Assembly (NCBI GenBank): GCA_944320495.1
Contig: CALUHR010000003.1
Span: forward strand, 1 to 64,000
Length of the DNA stretch: 64,000 nucleotides
DNA from: Candidatus Methanomethylophilaceae archaeon
GTDB lineage: Archaea > Thermoplasmatota > Thermoplasmata > Methanomassiliicoccales > Methanomethylophilaceae
Direction: 5' to 3'
How positions within the stretch are numbered: position 1 is the first letter of the stretch; every line of letters begins with the position of its first letter. Shown piece by piece: positions 17,066 to 26,921 of the stretch. The position numbers were made by a program, and so were the translations under genes. The notes beneath the pieces were generated by a model. The model had not been told where the DNA came from and did not search any database. It saw nothing but the letters and a program-made list of their open reading frames with translations.

Positions 17066-18949
17066 ATGCGCACGATTGAGAAGAGACTCATCGGAGGGGG
17101 CGTCCTCTTCGCAGTGGGCCTGGTCCTTCACTACGCCGCCGATTCGCCCGGATGGATGGAACTGGCGGTCCTCGGCGCCTCGTATCTGATCATAGGCTAC
17201 GACGTGCTCCTCAAAGCCGTTCGCAACATCGGACACGGGAACTTCCTCGACGAGAACTTCCTGATGTCCGTCGCCACCCTCGGGGCCTTCGCCATACATA
17301 TGTATCCCGAGGCGGCCGCCGTCATGCTGTTCTATCAGGTGGGGGAGTGGTTCGAGGACCGCGCCGTCAACCGCACCAGGAAGTCCATCTCTGACCTGAT
17401 GGACATCCAGCCCGAATCCGCCCGCGTCATCAGGGACGGGAAAGCCGAGACCGTTGATCCCGAGGAGGTGTCCGTCGGAGAGACCATAGAGGTCCTCGCC
17501 GGCGAGAGGGTCCCGCTGGACGGGACCATCCTGGAGGGATGCTCCTCCCTGGACACGAAGGCCCTCACGGGGGAGTCCGTGCCGAGGGATGTCGCCCCCG
17601 GTGATGAGGTCGTATCGGGGACCGTCAACCTGTCCGCGAAGCTCACCGTCCGGGTCACCAGGGAGTACGAGGACTCCACCGTAGCCAAGGTCCTGGAGCT
17701 CGTGGAGGACTCGGTCTCGCGGAAAGCCCCCGCAGAGAGGTTCATCACGAGGTTCGCCAGGTACTACACGCCGGCTGTCGTGGCCGCCGCCGTCATCATC
17801 GCGGTGGTTCCCCCGCTGTTCGGTCAGGACCTGGTGACCTGGGTGTACCGCGCACTCACTTTCCTGGTGGTCTCATGCCCCTGCGCCCTGGTGATCTCCG
17901 TGCCGCTGAGCTACTTCTGCGGGATCGGGGCCGCATCCAGGATGGGCGTCCTGATCAAGGGGGCCAACTACCTGGAGGCGCTCTCCAAGGTCCACTCCGT
18001 GGTGTTCGACAAGACCGGCACCCTCACCCAGGGCCGCTTCGAGATCTCCAAGGTCCATCCCGTGGGATCCGACGACAGAATGTTGATAGACGTCGCGGCG
18101 GCCGCCGAATCCGCCTCCAACCACCCGATCTCCGCCTCCATCCGTAGGGCCGGCAGCGGTTCCGTGGACACGTCATCGGTGGAATCCGCGGAGGAGGTGG
18201 CCGGGATGGGCATCCGTGCCAGGATCGACGGGTCCGATGTGCTGGTAGGTAACCATCGTCTGATGGAGAGCCACGGCATCGGATACTGCGACGAGGAGGT
18301 GGCCGGGACCAACGTCCACGTAGCCCGCGACGGAAGGTACCTCGGACACATCGTCGTCTCCGACGTCGTCAAGGAGGACTCCCGCGAGGCCGTGTCCCGC
18401 CTCAAGGACATGGCTGTGGAGCGTACGGTGATGCTTTCCGGTGACTCCTCGAGGATCTGCCTGGACATCGGATCCCTGGTCGGGATAGACGAGGTCAGAT
18501 GCGAGCTCCTGCCCGGGGACAAGACGGACGAGCTCGAGCGCATAATGTCCGAATGCCCTCCCGGACGCAAGGTCGCGTTCGTGGGGGACGGCATCAACGA
18601 CGCGCCGTCCCTCGCCAGGGCCGACATCGGCATCGCCATGGGCGCGCTCGGGTCGGATGCGGCGATCGAGGCGGCGGACGTGGTCATAATGGACGACGCG
18701 CCTTCGAGGATCCCGGCATGCATCGGATTGGCCAGGAGGGTCAACCGCATAGTCGTCCAGAACATCGTCTTCGCGCTGGCGGTGAAGTTCGGGATAATGG
18801 TCCTGACCCTCGCGGGCCATGCGGACATGTGGCTTGCCGTCTTCGGCGACGTGGGGGTCTCCATCCTGGCCATCCTCAACGCCATGAGGTGCCTGAGGTC
18901 CGCAGAACCTCCTGCGGCCGCCCCCGCGCCCGTGCCGGATGCGGCCTGA
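17066..18949 (+). CDS. P1B-type heavy-metal-translocating ATPase (Zn/Cd/Pb type)
   Basis: A 627-residue metal efflux pump. Motifs in order are actuator TGES (ALTGESVP), the intramembrane SCPCALV metal site, the phosphorylation site DKTGTLTQG, HP in SASNHPIS, and GDGINDAPSLARADIGIAMG. The C-terminal helix FGDVGVSILAILNAMR carries the Asp typical of ZntA-like P1B-2 pumps, and a Lys sits in FALAVKFG. The N-terminal metal-binding domain is missing and is supplied by the preceding HMA gene. The start is ATG 17066. It is probably expressed with the HMA gene from the palindrome-controlled promoter. Confidence 0.92.
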   Translation: MRTIEKRLIGGGVLFAVGLVLHYAADSPGWMELAVLGASYLIIGYDVLLKAVRNIGHGNFLDENFLMSVATLGAFAIHMYPEAAAVMLFYQVGEWFEDRAVNRTRKSISDLMDIQPESARVIRDGKAETVDPEEVSVGETIEVLAGERVPLDGTILEGCSSLDTKALTGESVPRDVAPGDEVVSGTVNLSAKLTVRVTREYEDSTVAKVLELVEDSVSRKAPAERFITRFARYYTPAVVAAAVIIAVVPPLFGQDLVTWVYRALTFLVVSCPCALVISVPLSYFCGIGAASRMGVLIKGANYLEALSKVHSVVFDKTGTLTQGRFEISKVHPVGSDDRMLIDVAAAAESASNHPISASIRRAGSGSVDTSSVESAEEVAGMGIRARIDGSDVLVGNHRLMESHGIGYCDEEVAGTNVHVARDGRYLGHIVVSDVVKEDSREAVSRLKDMAVERTVMLSGDSSRICLDIGSLVGIDEVRCELLPGDKTDELERIMSECPPGRKVAFVGDGINDAPSLARADIGIAMGALGSDAAIEAADVVIMDDAPSRIPACIGLARRVNRIVVQNIVFALAVKFGIMVLTLAGHADMWLAVFGDVGVSILAILNAMRCLRSAEPPAAAPAPVPDAA

Positions 18950-19063
18950 TGCCCATGGGCCCCCGTCGATAGGAGGCCTTGAAACCACTGACCGCAGACC
19001 CCCTCCGAGTATGACTCGGAGGGCCTGCGTTTCCCTTAAATCCGCACCCTCCGATTCTCACCT

Positions 19064-21151
19064 ATGGATGCGCTCATCAAGGCAACGGCCCTGGTACTGG
19101 TCGTCGCCGCCGTGCTCGCCCCGTTCGCGTTGGACGATTCTGACGCCGAGGCGGAGATGGACGGCGTGATGCTGTACCAGGTCAACCCATTCGACTGCGA
19201 AGGCGTGTCGATCCACAACTACGGGGAATCGACCGTCGACATCAGCGACTACACGATCAGGGACATGCCCCCTGGCAGCAATAACGAGGGAGTGCTGTCG
19301 TTCGCGCAGGGCATGAGGCTGGCACCCGGCGAGACGCTCGTCATCGTCTCGGAGATATCCGGGGACGAGCCGTTCTCCCAGCAGGACAACGTCGTCGTCA
19401 TCGGCGATGGGAAGGTCGAGTCCTCCGGCAGGTTCACCCTGGCCAACGGAGGGGACGACGTCTATCTGATGGACGGGGACCGCGTCGTGGACGCGATGTT
19501 CTACGGCAACGTCGATGTGGACCCGACATACTGGGACGGCCCCGCCGTGACCGAGAAGGACCGCTGGTTCTACCGCGCCGGCACCGTGGACCACGACGAC
19601 AGGTCCGACTGGTACCAGTACACCAGGGGCAGCATCAACGAACCCTTCGACCCCACCAAGAAGTACGATGCCGAGGTAACCCCCTTCCTCTTCCCCGAGA
19701 GCGGCGGGATACCGATCTACGAGGCGCTGGAATCGGCGACCGAGAGCATCTGCATCGAGATGTACCAGCTCGGAAGCAAGAACGTGATCGCGCTGCTCTG
19801 CGAGAAGGCCGCCGACGGCGTGGAGGTCCGCGTCCTCCTGGAGGGGGAATCCCTCGACGGTGGATACGACCCGATCGTCTCCGCCGGCCCCCAGTGGCTC
19901 CAGCTCCTGGAGAACGGCGGGGAGGTCAGACTCATCGGCGTCGGGGAGGACTACAACAGATTCCAGTTCGACCATGCCAAGTTCGCCGTCATCGACGGGG
20001 ACACCACAATAGTCACCTCCGAGAACTGGACCACCGATAACATGAACGGCAGCATCGACGACGACCCGTACGATTCCGGCACCCTCGGGAACCGCGGATG
20101 GGGCGCCATCGTGGAGAGCGCAGGCTACTCCGGGTACATGGCGGACGTCTTCGAGAACGACTGGTCCACAGACTACGGCGATGTCAAGTCCCTCCTGGAG
20201 GTCTACGATAACCTCAACGAGGGCGAGGTCTACTACATAGCCCCGAGTGACTCCGGCGAGTTCCCCTCATACGACGCCAAGGTTACGCCCGTCCTCTCCT
20301 GCGACAACTCCTACAACGCCCTGATGTACTATGCCGGCACGGCCGAGGAGAGATTGTACACCCAGCAGCAGAGCTACTCCGAGTTCGGCACCTACGACGA
20401 GGGATCCCCTCTGATGATCTTCGACGAGGCGTCCCAGCGCGGGGTCGACACCAGAGTGATCTTCAGCAAAAACCTCGAGGATCAGGTCGACCAGATGAAC
20501 GCGAGGACCAACGTCCAGGTCGCCATGATGGACGACCCCTACGTCCACAACAAGGGCGTGATCTGCGACGACGTCGTCTGGGTGTCCTCGATTAACTGGA
20601 CCGAGACCTCCATGTTCCAGAACAGGGAGTGCTGCGTCGCCATCGAGTCCGCGGAGGTCGCCGACTTCTTCGCTGAGGTATTCCTCCAGGATTTCGACCG
20701 CTACTACACCTATGGCGGGTTCACCGCCTACTTCGAGGACATCGAGGACTCCTACCCCTCCGGCGAGGAGGTCGTGTTCACGGTGACCGTCAACCCCGCG
20801 GCAGGCGACTATGAATACGTCTGGGACTTCGGGGACGGCTCCGCGACGAAGACCACGGACATCAACAGGACGGCGGCCAGACCGGCCGACGGTACGCACA
20901 CGCTGTCCGTGCGCATAACCGACATGTCCTCCGGCATCACCAAGACGATAACCGCCGAGTACACCGTGGGAGAGGTCCAGGAGACCCCGTCCGACGATCC
21001 CGCGGGCGATGGGGGATCGACCATCTCCGATCTGCTGGACGGCAACCTGCAGTACATCATCGTCATCCTCGTGGTGCTCCTGTTCGCTGTAGCCGCGGCG
21101 GCGAAGTCCCGCGGAGGGAAGTCGAAGAAGAAGGGCAAGAGGAGGAACCGA
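19064..21151 (+). CDS. secreted, membrane-anchored LTD-phospholipase D-PKD protein (ends at CGA)
   Basis: A 695-residue surface protein. An N-terminal signal peptide (about residues 1-30) is followed by a lamin-tail-like domain (about 35-140), two phospholipase-D-fold halves with H-x-K motifs (FDHAKFAVIDGD and YVHNKGVICDD), a PKD domain with YVWDFGDGS, and a C-terminal membrane span with a Lys/Arg-rich tail. It probably cleaves phosphodiesters, lipid or DNA, outside the cell. In the standard code the frame runs 94 codons further, to 21433, through the next gene. The protein instead looks finished at KGKRRN followed by CGA (21149-21151). That CGA overlaps the next ATG as CGATG, mirroring the TGATG junction of fbp-tpiA. 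Confidence 0.8.
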
Positions 21152-21606
21152 TGGGTTTCTTCATGGTCCGCAGGGCCGGAGGGGCCGATGTGCCGTCGAT
21201 GTACGGCATCTACACGGAAAACCTCGACGACTACGTGTCGGCCGACGCGATCGAGTTCTTCATGCTCCAGTGGCCTCGGGGGCAGCTCGTCGCGGAGGCC
21301 GTCACCGGCGGGACCGCCGGGGCGCTCAGCTCCTTCGTCATGGAGGACGGGGCCGTCTCGGTGGCCCTGCTGGCCGTCGGGGGACCCTTCCGCGGCATGG
21401 GGGCCGGTTCGGCCCTCATGGACCGCATTATAGCGGAATCGATCGCCGTGGGCGCACCGCGCGTACAGCTCGAGGTCCGCGTCACGAACGATCCCGCCAT
21501 CTCGTTCTACGAGAGACGCGGATTCGTCAGGACCGAGACCGTCCGCGGCATCTACGGCGACGGTGGTGACGGCTACAGGATGGTCCTGGACCTCGGTCAC
21601 GCCTGA
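21151..21606 (+). CDS. GNAT family N-acetyltransferase (RimI-like)
   Basis: A 151-residue acetyl-CoA-dependent acetyltransferase. The acetyl-CoA loop is GGPFRGMGAGSALM, followed by LEVRVTNDPAISFYERRGFVRTE, the classic RimI/Ard1 B motif. It probably acetylates protein N termini or a small amine. The start ATG shares its A with the terminal CGA of the preceding gene, and AGGAGG just upstream is a good ribosome site. The last 14 bases overlap the 3' end of the convergent surface-protein gene. Confidence 0.85.
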   Translation: MGFFMVRRAGGADVPSMYGIYTENLDDYVSADAIEFFMLQWPRGQLVAEAVTGGTAGALSSFVMEDGAVSVALLAVGGPFRGMGAGSALMDRIIAESIAVGAPRVQLEVRVTNDPAISFYERRGFVRTETVRGIYGDGGDGYRMVLDLGHA

Positions 21607-23479
21607 GCAGGAAGTACACCGCCACCGAGGCGACGATCACGATCGCCGCGGCTATGATCACGTTCAGGACCAGAGGGTCCAACGACAGCCAGGACCCGTC
21701 ATCGCCCTCCGGGACGGAGTCCACATGGTAGACGCCGTTGGCGGTGGCCATGAACGTCACCATCCCCGATGCGGCGTCCTCCTCGTCGGTAACGATCTCC
21801 ATCCTGTTCCCGTCGGAGTCCGTCACGACGGCCACATCTCCGGAAGCGACCCTGTAAGGCACGGACACCTCGACCGTTAGTGCATCCTCCGATGATTCGA
21901 AGCCCGCGAGGTACAGGTCCCACGATCCGCCGGAACCCTTCTCGAGGGATACGACGAACTCGGTACCGCCCACGTACATGGACTCCAGACCCGTTATCAG
22001 GACCCATGAGTCGGTGGAGCCGAAGCGGACCATGGCAGAGTTGAAGTACATATCACCGGACTGGGAGCGCAGGACCACGGCGTCATCGGTCACCGTCATG
22101 ACGTCTATCTTCCCGTCGGTGAGCCTTGGAAAGATGCAGGTGGCCACGATACCATCTCCGATGGTGTCGCCGTTGACCTGCCCGCCTTCGCGCCTCTCGA
22201 TGACCCCGTTGTTCTCGAAGGTCCCCGAGACGTCCACATCACCGCTGAGAATGAGGAACCAACCGTTGACCATCGTCCCGGCGGGTTCGACGGAGAGGGT
22301 CGAGCCGGAGGTCACCCAGAGGTCCGTGTCGATGTAGAGGACCGTTCCCGAGGGCACCGTGAGATCGGAGTATGATGCCCAGACCCCATCCTCCCCGTAG
22401 ACGGCGATCCTGTTCGACGACACGCCCACCGTGTCCCTCAGCTCGGCGCGCTTGACCGATCCCCCGATCTTGTAGTCGGAGAGGTCATAGACCTCGGTGT
22501 CCGAGGCTATGAAGCAGGGGTTGACCCTTATCGTGACGTCGTGCGCGTCCAGGATGACGTTTCTCGGCTGTGCCAATGCGGGAGACTCCCCGTTGCAGAG
22601 AACAGTCGGAGCGTCGAGGATCCCACCGCCGACGATGGCCGTCCCCACGTCCATCTCGGCGCCGATGCTGACGGTGACGTCCCTCTGGACGTAGAACGTC
22701 CAGAGGTCCCCGAGATAGCGGGCATCGCTGTCCTGGACGTCCGAACCGATACACAGATAGCGGACCGAACCGGCCTTGAGGTCGTAGCTCAGATACGTGA
22801 CGACGCAGCGCTGGTTGGACATGTATCCCACGTCTCCGCCGGCGATGGTCACCGACAGGTCGATGCAGCGCCCATCCTCCCCCGACGGGTACAGACGATC
22901 GATGCTCGCGCCCTTCTTCACGGAGATGTCTATGGAACCGATCTCCACCATGCAGTCGGAGGCTATCACGACGTCCACATCGCCCGCTATGGACATCGTC
23001 AGCGATGATACGGGCGAATACGCGGTGAAGTGGGAATCCGGCAACGCGGTCTCGACACGCAGCACCGCCGAGACCCCGGTTATGCTGGTCGCGCTCCCGG
23101 AAACCATGGTGAACTCCACGTCCACCGGCGCCTCCGGGTCGCTGATGGTGTCCAGCGAGAGGACGGTCAGGTTGCGGACGGAGGCACCGTCGAAGACTAT
23201 CGACACCGACCCGTCCACATCCGTCCAGTCGACCAGGGTCAGGTCGGAGTCCTGCCTGTACCTCTGGACCGTGTGCGTCTGGCCGTCCGGACCGGGTTCC
23301 GAAAGACGCTTGGTGACGAGGACGGAACCGTCGTCCTCCGTGACTATGATGTCCGCGTCCGGATACAGCTCCTGGGGCAGCGCTCCGTCGTCCCCGTCGC
23401 CGGCCGCCGCCGATGAGACGGTGACCATGAGGAGCAATAGAACCGCGACGGCTGTGACCGCGACCGGGAGCCTGTTCAT
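21593..23479 (-). CDS. large secreted, C-terminally anchored protein (ends at CGA)
   Basis: A 628-residue protein with a signal peptide (about residues 1-27), a long beta-rich, Asp/Ser/Val-rich ectodomain without Cys clusters, and a single C-terminal membrane span followed by FLLRRD. This is typical of Thermoplasmata cell-surface proteins, and the ectodomain looks like a right-handed beta-helix or pectin-lyase-like repeat. No function can be named. The standard frame continues 22 codons to 21527 with a low-quality Arg-rich tail. I place the end at CGA (minus strand, 21595-21593), directly after the membrane-stop residues. Confidence 0.7.
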
Positions 23480-23555
23480 GGCGGGTCAAGGAACGCACCG
23501 ATTGAAAATGGATTCGCCGGGACGCACGGCCCCGGCGTAATGTGGATCTCCACGT

Positions 23556-25070
23556 TTAGTTGAACATCGTGTCGTCGAGATGCTCGGTCTGGAAGTAGTA
23601 CGAGGACCTCTCCTTCTGCGCGGACGAGACGTCCTTGCCGAGACCCTTGTTGTAGGAGCCGTACCTCTCGCGGATCTGCTCCTCGACACCCCTGGAGCGC
23701 CTGAGGGCGCGCCTGATGTGGTCGGCCTCGATGAGCGGGGAGTCCTCCATGACGGCGATGTCCCCCGCGGCGCGGATGAGACCGCCGAGCTCCCTCAGCC
23801 TGAGGGTGAGGGAGTTGTTCTGGTTGTCCTCCTTGGCCCTGCGCTTCCCCTCCTCGATGATGAGCTCCACCGCCTCGATGGTGGCATGGGGGATATGGCC
23901 GTCCAGGTTGACCTCCTGGGCCACAAACTGGGCGTACTTGGCGCGGTTGCGGGGCGTGTCCGGCATGGCGATGTCGACGAGGACCTCGTACCCTCCGCCG
24001 ATTATCCTGGAGCGGAGCGGCGAAAGGATGTTCTCGAGGTCCTGGATGTTGCACGCCGCCACGAGGATGAAGTCGCACGGGACGTCCTCGACCTTGACGC
24101 TGGCGCCGGCGGACTGCGGGTTGCGGCCGACGATCGGGAAGGTCTTCTCCTGCATCGCCGTGAGAATGTACCTCTGGAGGTCCCCCAGGTGGGAAATCTC
24201 GTCGATGAACAGCACGCCCTCGTGGGCCTCGTGGATGGAACCGGCCACGATCCTCTCGTATGCGGGGGTCCCCAGCTTATCGTGGCCGCCGTAGGGGTCG
24301 TGTCTCACGTCCCCGAGCAGCTCCGTCTCGGACGCCCCCGTGGCGAGCACGAAGGGGTCCCTGTGCAGCTTCACGAGGACCTTCTCGTTCGACGTGCGCT
24401 GAAGCTCGGCGCGCTTGTCCAGAGCCTTCTGGTCGAGCATGCGGATCTTGTCGCCCGCGCGCTCGAAGATGACTACCTCCTCCTCGCCGTCGCGGGTGCG
24501 GGTGGTGTGAACCTTCTCCTTCCCGGCGGTGGCCTGCGGGAGCGCGACCTCGAGCATCCCTCCCAGGAGGTCCTGGAAGGGGTTGTTGCGGCCGCCCATC
24601 TCCACCTTGCTCTTGCTGCAGTGGGGGCAGGTCAGGTCCGTCGGCAGGGAGTACTTCCCGCACTCCTTGCACCTGTAGCCCAGGTGCTCGGCGACGTTGG
24701 GAGGGGCGTTGGGCGGATCGAGCAGAACGCCTACGGACTCGGCGCGGATGCTCTCCTCGCGCTCGACCTCCTCCGCGTCGAGGACCTCCAGGAACGGCCT
24801 CTCCGGGTTCTCCGGGTTCTTGACGACCCTGATCTCCTGCTTCGGCTGGGGCAGGTTCATGGAGAGCGCCCTGGCGATCATCGACTTGCCGGTCCCTGGG
24901 GGCCCGACGAGCAGGAGGTGCCTCCTCTGCCTCGCCGCAATCTTGGCGAGCTCGATGGCCTCCTCCTGCCCCAGGACCCTGTCCAGGGGATCGGAGGGGA
25001 TCTGGATCTCTTCGGTCGACGATAGGGCGGCGACGTCGTCCCAAGTCTCTACGTGTCTCTTCTCGGACAT
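23556..25070 (-). CDS. LonB-type AAA+ ATPase lacking the protease domain
   Basis: A 504-residue AAA+ protein. Walker A is VGPPGTGKSMIARAL (about residues 54-68) and Walker B is EGVLFIDEISHLGDLQ. A zinc-ribbon insert (GYRCKECGKYS...CPHCS) lies between them, in the position where archaeal LonB has membrane helices. The arginine-finger and sensor regions follow (PLRSRIIGGGYEV). The Ser-Lys protease domain of Lon is absent and the protein ends in a helical segment. It may therefore act as an unfoldase or chaperone rather than a protease. It lies two bases downstream of dnaG, likely in one operon. Confidence 0.8.
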   Translation of the reverse strand: MSEKRHVETWDDVAALSSTEEIQIPSDPLDRVLGQEEAIELAKIAARQRRHLLLVGPPGTGKSMIARALSMNLPQPKQEIRVVKNPENPERPFLEVLDAEEVEREESIRAESVGVLLDPPNAPPNVAEHLGYRCKECGKYSLPTDLTCPHCSKSKVEMGGRNNPFQDLLGGMLEVALPQATAGKEKVHTTRTRDGEEEVVIFERAGDKIRMLDQKALDKRAELQRTSNEKVLVKLHRDPFVLATGASETELLGDVRHDPYGGHDKLGTPAYERIVAGSIHEAHEGVLFIDEISHLGDLQRYILTAMQEKTFPIVGRNPQSAGASVKVEDVPCDFILVAACNIQDLENILSPLRSRIIGGGYEVLVDIAMPDTPRNRAKYAQFVAQEVNLDGHIPHATIEAVELIIEEGKRRAKEDNQNNSLTLRLRELGGLIRAAGDIAVMEDSPLIEADHIRRALRRSRGVEEQIRERYGSYNKGLGKDVSSAQKERSSYYFQTEHLDDTMFN

Positions 25071-25072
25071 GG

Positions 25073-26629
25073 TCAGTACAGGTCTTCCTTGGTCCAGATG
25101 GAGATGTCGGCGGGCATCTTGGTGATGTTGCCCTTCCTTGTGCCGACGACGATCCTGATGCCCTTGTCGACGGAGACGTCGAGGATCCTCTGGGAGATGA
25201 CACCGTCGAACACGATGGCGACGACGCCCTCGACGTCCTCCTTCAGGGTGTTGACCAGGCTCTTCACGGCGACCTCGCGAAGGACCTCGTTGCCCTCGCC
25301 GAGGATCTTGGCGTTATGGGTCGTGGAGAGGTCGAGGAGCATGTCCCTGAACTGCTCCTGCTCGGGGGAGAGGGTCTTGTTGCTGGTGGCCCTCTTGCCG
25401 CGGAGTGTCCTGGGGCCCTTGGCCTTGGGCTTCTCCTCCTTCGGCTCCTCTGCGGGCTTCTCCTCCTTGGGCTCGTCCGCAGCCTCGGCCTGGACGGGCT
25501 CCTCGCGGACCATCAGGTGGGTCTCGCCGGGGACGGTGAGGGACCTCTCCGCAGGAGGCATCTCGATGACCTCAGCGGCGGGCTCCTTCTTCCTGAACCT
25601 GTCGATGGCGTTGGAGTCGAAGCGGTCCTTCTTCTCCCTGCGCTCCTCGCGGTCCTTCCTGTCGCGGCGCTCGCGCCTGCGCTCGCCGTCCTCGCCGCGG
25701 TCCCTGCGCCTCTCGTGGTGCTGGGGCTCCTCGGCGGGCTCCTCACGGTACTCCTCGTGGCGGGGCTCCTCGTCGGCGTCCTCGTCGCGGGGCATGGCGA
25801 GCCCGTTCATCTCCATGTACTGGTCCCCGGGCATCTTGTTCCTGAGGCACTTGACGATCTGCTTGGCGGTGAGCTCCTCGACCTCATGGGCGCGCGGTGC
25901 GCGGGCGACGAAGTCGACCTCGGCGACCTGGAAGAGCTCCCTGAGGATCAGCTCTCCGCCCCTGTCGCCGTCGACGAAAGCGGTGGCGACCCTCTCGCGA
26001 GAGAGCTCCTGGACGGTCTTGGGGATGCTGGTACCCTCGACGGCGATGGCGTTCTTGATGCCGGCCTTGAGGAGGTTGAGGACATCGGAGCGGCCCTCGA
26101 CGATGATTATGGCCTCGGAGTCCTTCACGTTGGGTCCGGCCGGGCACCTGTCCTTGCCGTAGGTGGTGATCTCCTCGACCTGAACGCTCTGCCTTACGCT
26201 GTCTGTGAGGTCGATGCTGGTGCCCTTGGACTGCTTGATGAGCTCGTTGAGGAGCTCCTTGGCGCGCTCGACGACCTTCTCCCTCTTGGTGACCCTCACG
26301 TCCTCGATTCCCAGGACGTGGATGGAGGCCTTGCAGGGTCCGACGCGGTCGACGGTCTCGAGGGCGGATGCGAGGATGACGGTCTCCACCTGGTCCAGGC
26401 TGGAGGACATGTAGATGATCCCCTCGGACTTGCCGCCCTTGGATGTGATCTCGACCTCGATCCTGCCGATGCGGCCGGATTTCTGAAGGTCCCTGAGGTC
26501 GAGCTCGTCGCCGAGGAGTCCCTCGGTCTGTCCGAAGATCGCCCCGACCACGTCGGGTTTCTCGACGATGCCGTCGGCGTTGATCTTCGCTTTCACCATA
26601 TACTTAGTTGCACTTGGATCGATATTCAT
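25073..26629 (-). CDS. dnaG: archaeal DnaG primase-like protein
   Basis: About 518 residues. The archaeal DnaG N-terminal region (MNIDPSATKYMVKAKINADG) leads to the TOPRIM domain, with catalytic EGRSDVLNLL and AFVDGDRGGE. A highly charged Arg/Glu-rich linker (about residues 265-335) and a helical C-terminal domain follow. In archaea DnaG is associated with the exosome as well as having primase-like activity. An AGGAGG site six bases upstream supports ATG 26629 over GTG 26635. The mRNA leader, or a separate RNA, occupies 26630-26860. Confidence 0.93.
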   Translation of the reverse strand: MNIDPSATKYMVKAKINADGIVEKPDVVGAIFGQTEGLLGDELDLRDLQKSGRIGRIEVEITSKGGKSEGIIYMSSSLDQVETVILASALETVDRVGPCKASIHVLGIEDVRVTKREKVVERAKELLNELIKQSKGTSIDLTDSVRQSVQVEEITTYGKDRCPAGPNVKDSEAIIIVEGRSDVLNLLKAGIKNAIAVEGTSIPKTVQELSRERVATAFVDGDRGGELILRELFQVAEVDFVARAPRAHEVEELTAKQIVKCLRNKMPGDQYMEMNGLAMPRDEDADEEPRHEEYREEPAEEPQHHERRRDRGEDGERRRERRDRKDREERREKKDRFDSNAIDRFRKKEPAAEVIEMPPAERSLTVPGETHLMVREEPVQAEAADEPKEEKPAEEPKEEKPKAKGPRTLRGKRATSNKTLSPEQEQFRDMLLDLSTTHNAKILGEGNEVLREVAVKSLVNTLKEDVEGVVAIVFDGVISQRILDVSVDKGIRIVVGTRKGNITKMPADISIWTKEDLY

Positions 26630-26659
26630 CAGCACCCTCCTGGGGGTGTTATGTCAGAG

Positions 26660-26845
26660 AAAACACGGTGCCCCTGCTCCGTCCCTACGCCGTCGGCCCA
26701 AGGCCTCGCACGGCGAGTACCAAACCATTGCGACGATCCATTTGCTGGGTCGGAGCCCCGTTGCCCATCGTCCGCCGGTGTTCGCCCCATCCCCGGGGCG
26801 AGTGATGATAGTGAGTGTGAACAGGGTTGCCAGGTGCAATCCCTA
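26660..26845 (-). ncRNA. candidate structured RNA upstream of dnaG
   Basis: Between the SbcC-like gene and dnaG lies a stretch with no plausible ORF that folds into several stems: TCGCCCC/GGGGCGA (26782-26801), GCGACGAT with ATCGTCCGC (26730-26737 and 26767-26775, one bulge), CGCCGT/ACGGCG (26688-26693 and 26710-26715), and a closing CCCTG/CAGGG (26672-26676 and 26822-26826). A TATA box (26864-26873) is placed for transcription on the minus strand, and a T-rich stretch follows the closing stem. It does not show RNase P or SRP signatures. It is either an independent RNA or a long structured dnaG leader. Confidence 0.5.
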
Positions 26846-26863
26846 GATGCCGTATTGTTGCAT

Positions 26864-26873
26864 CCTTTATAAA
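26864..26873 (-). promoter_or_regulatory. TATA box for the dnaG-upstream RNA
   Basis: CCTTTATAAA on the plus strand, reading TTTATAAAGG on the minus strand, about 25 bases before the first stem of the structured region. The only gene downstream on that strand is dnaG. Confidence 0.5.
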
Positions 26874-26899
26874 CCCGTTATATGGAAATGATGTGGAAT

Positions 26900-26916
26900 G
26901 AGGGGCGAAACCCCTC
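26900..26916 (-). terminator. hairpin downstream of the SbcC-like gene
   Basis: GAGGGG/CCCCTC around CGAAA, five bases after the stop of the gene ending at 26922. Same form as the hairpin after aspS. Confidence 0.5.
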
Positions 26917-26921
26917 GTTTG

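Noticed and set aside
26640..26860. RNase P RNA or SRP RNA
   Set aside because: The conserved GAGGAAAGTC-like core and the SRP helix 8 loop motifs are not present on either strand.
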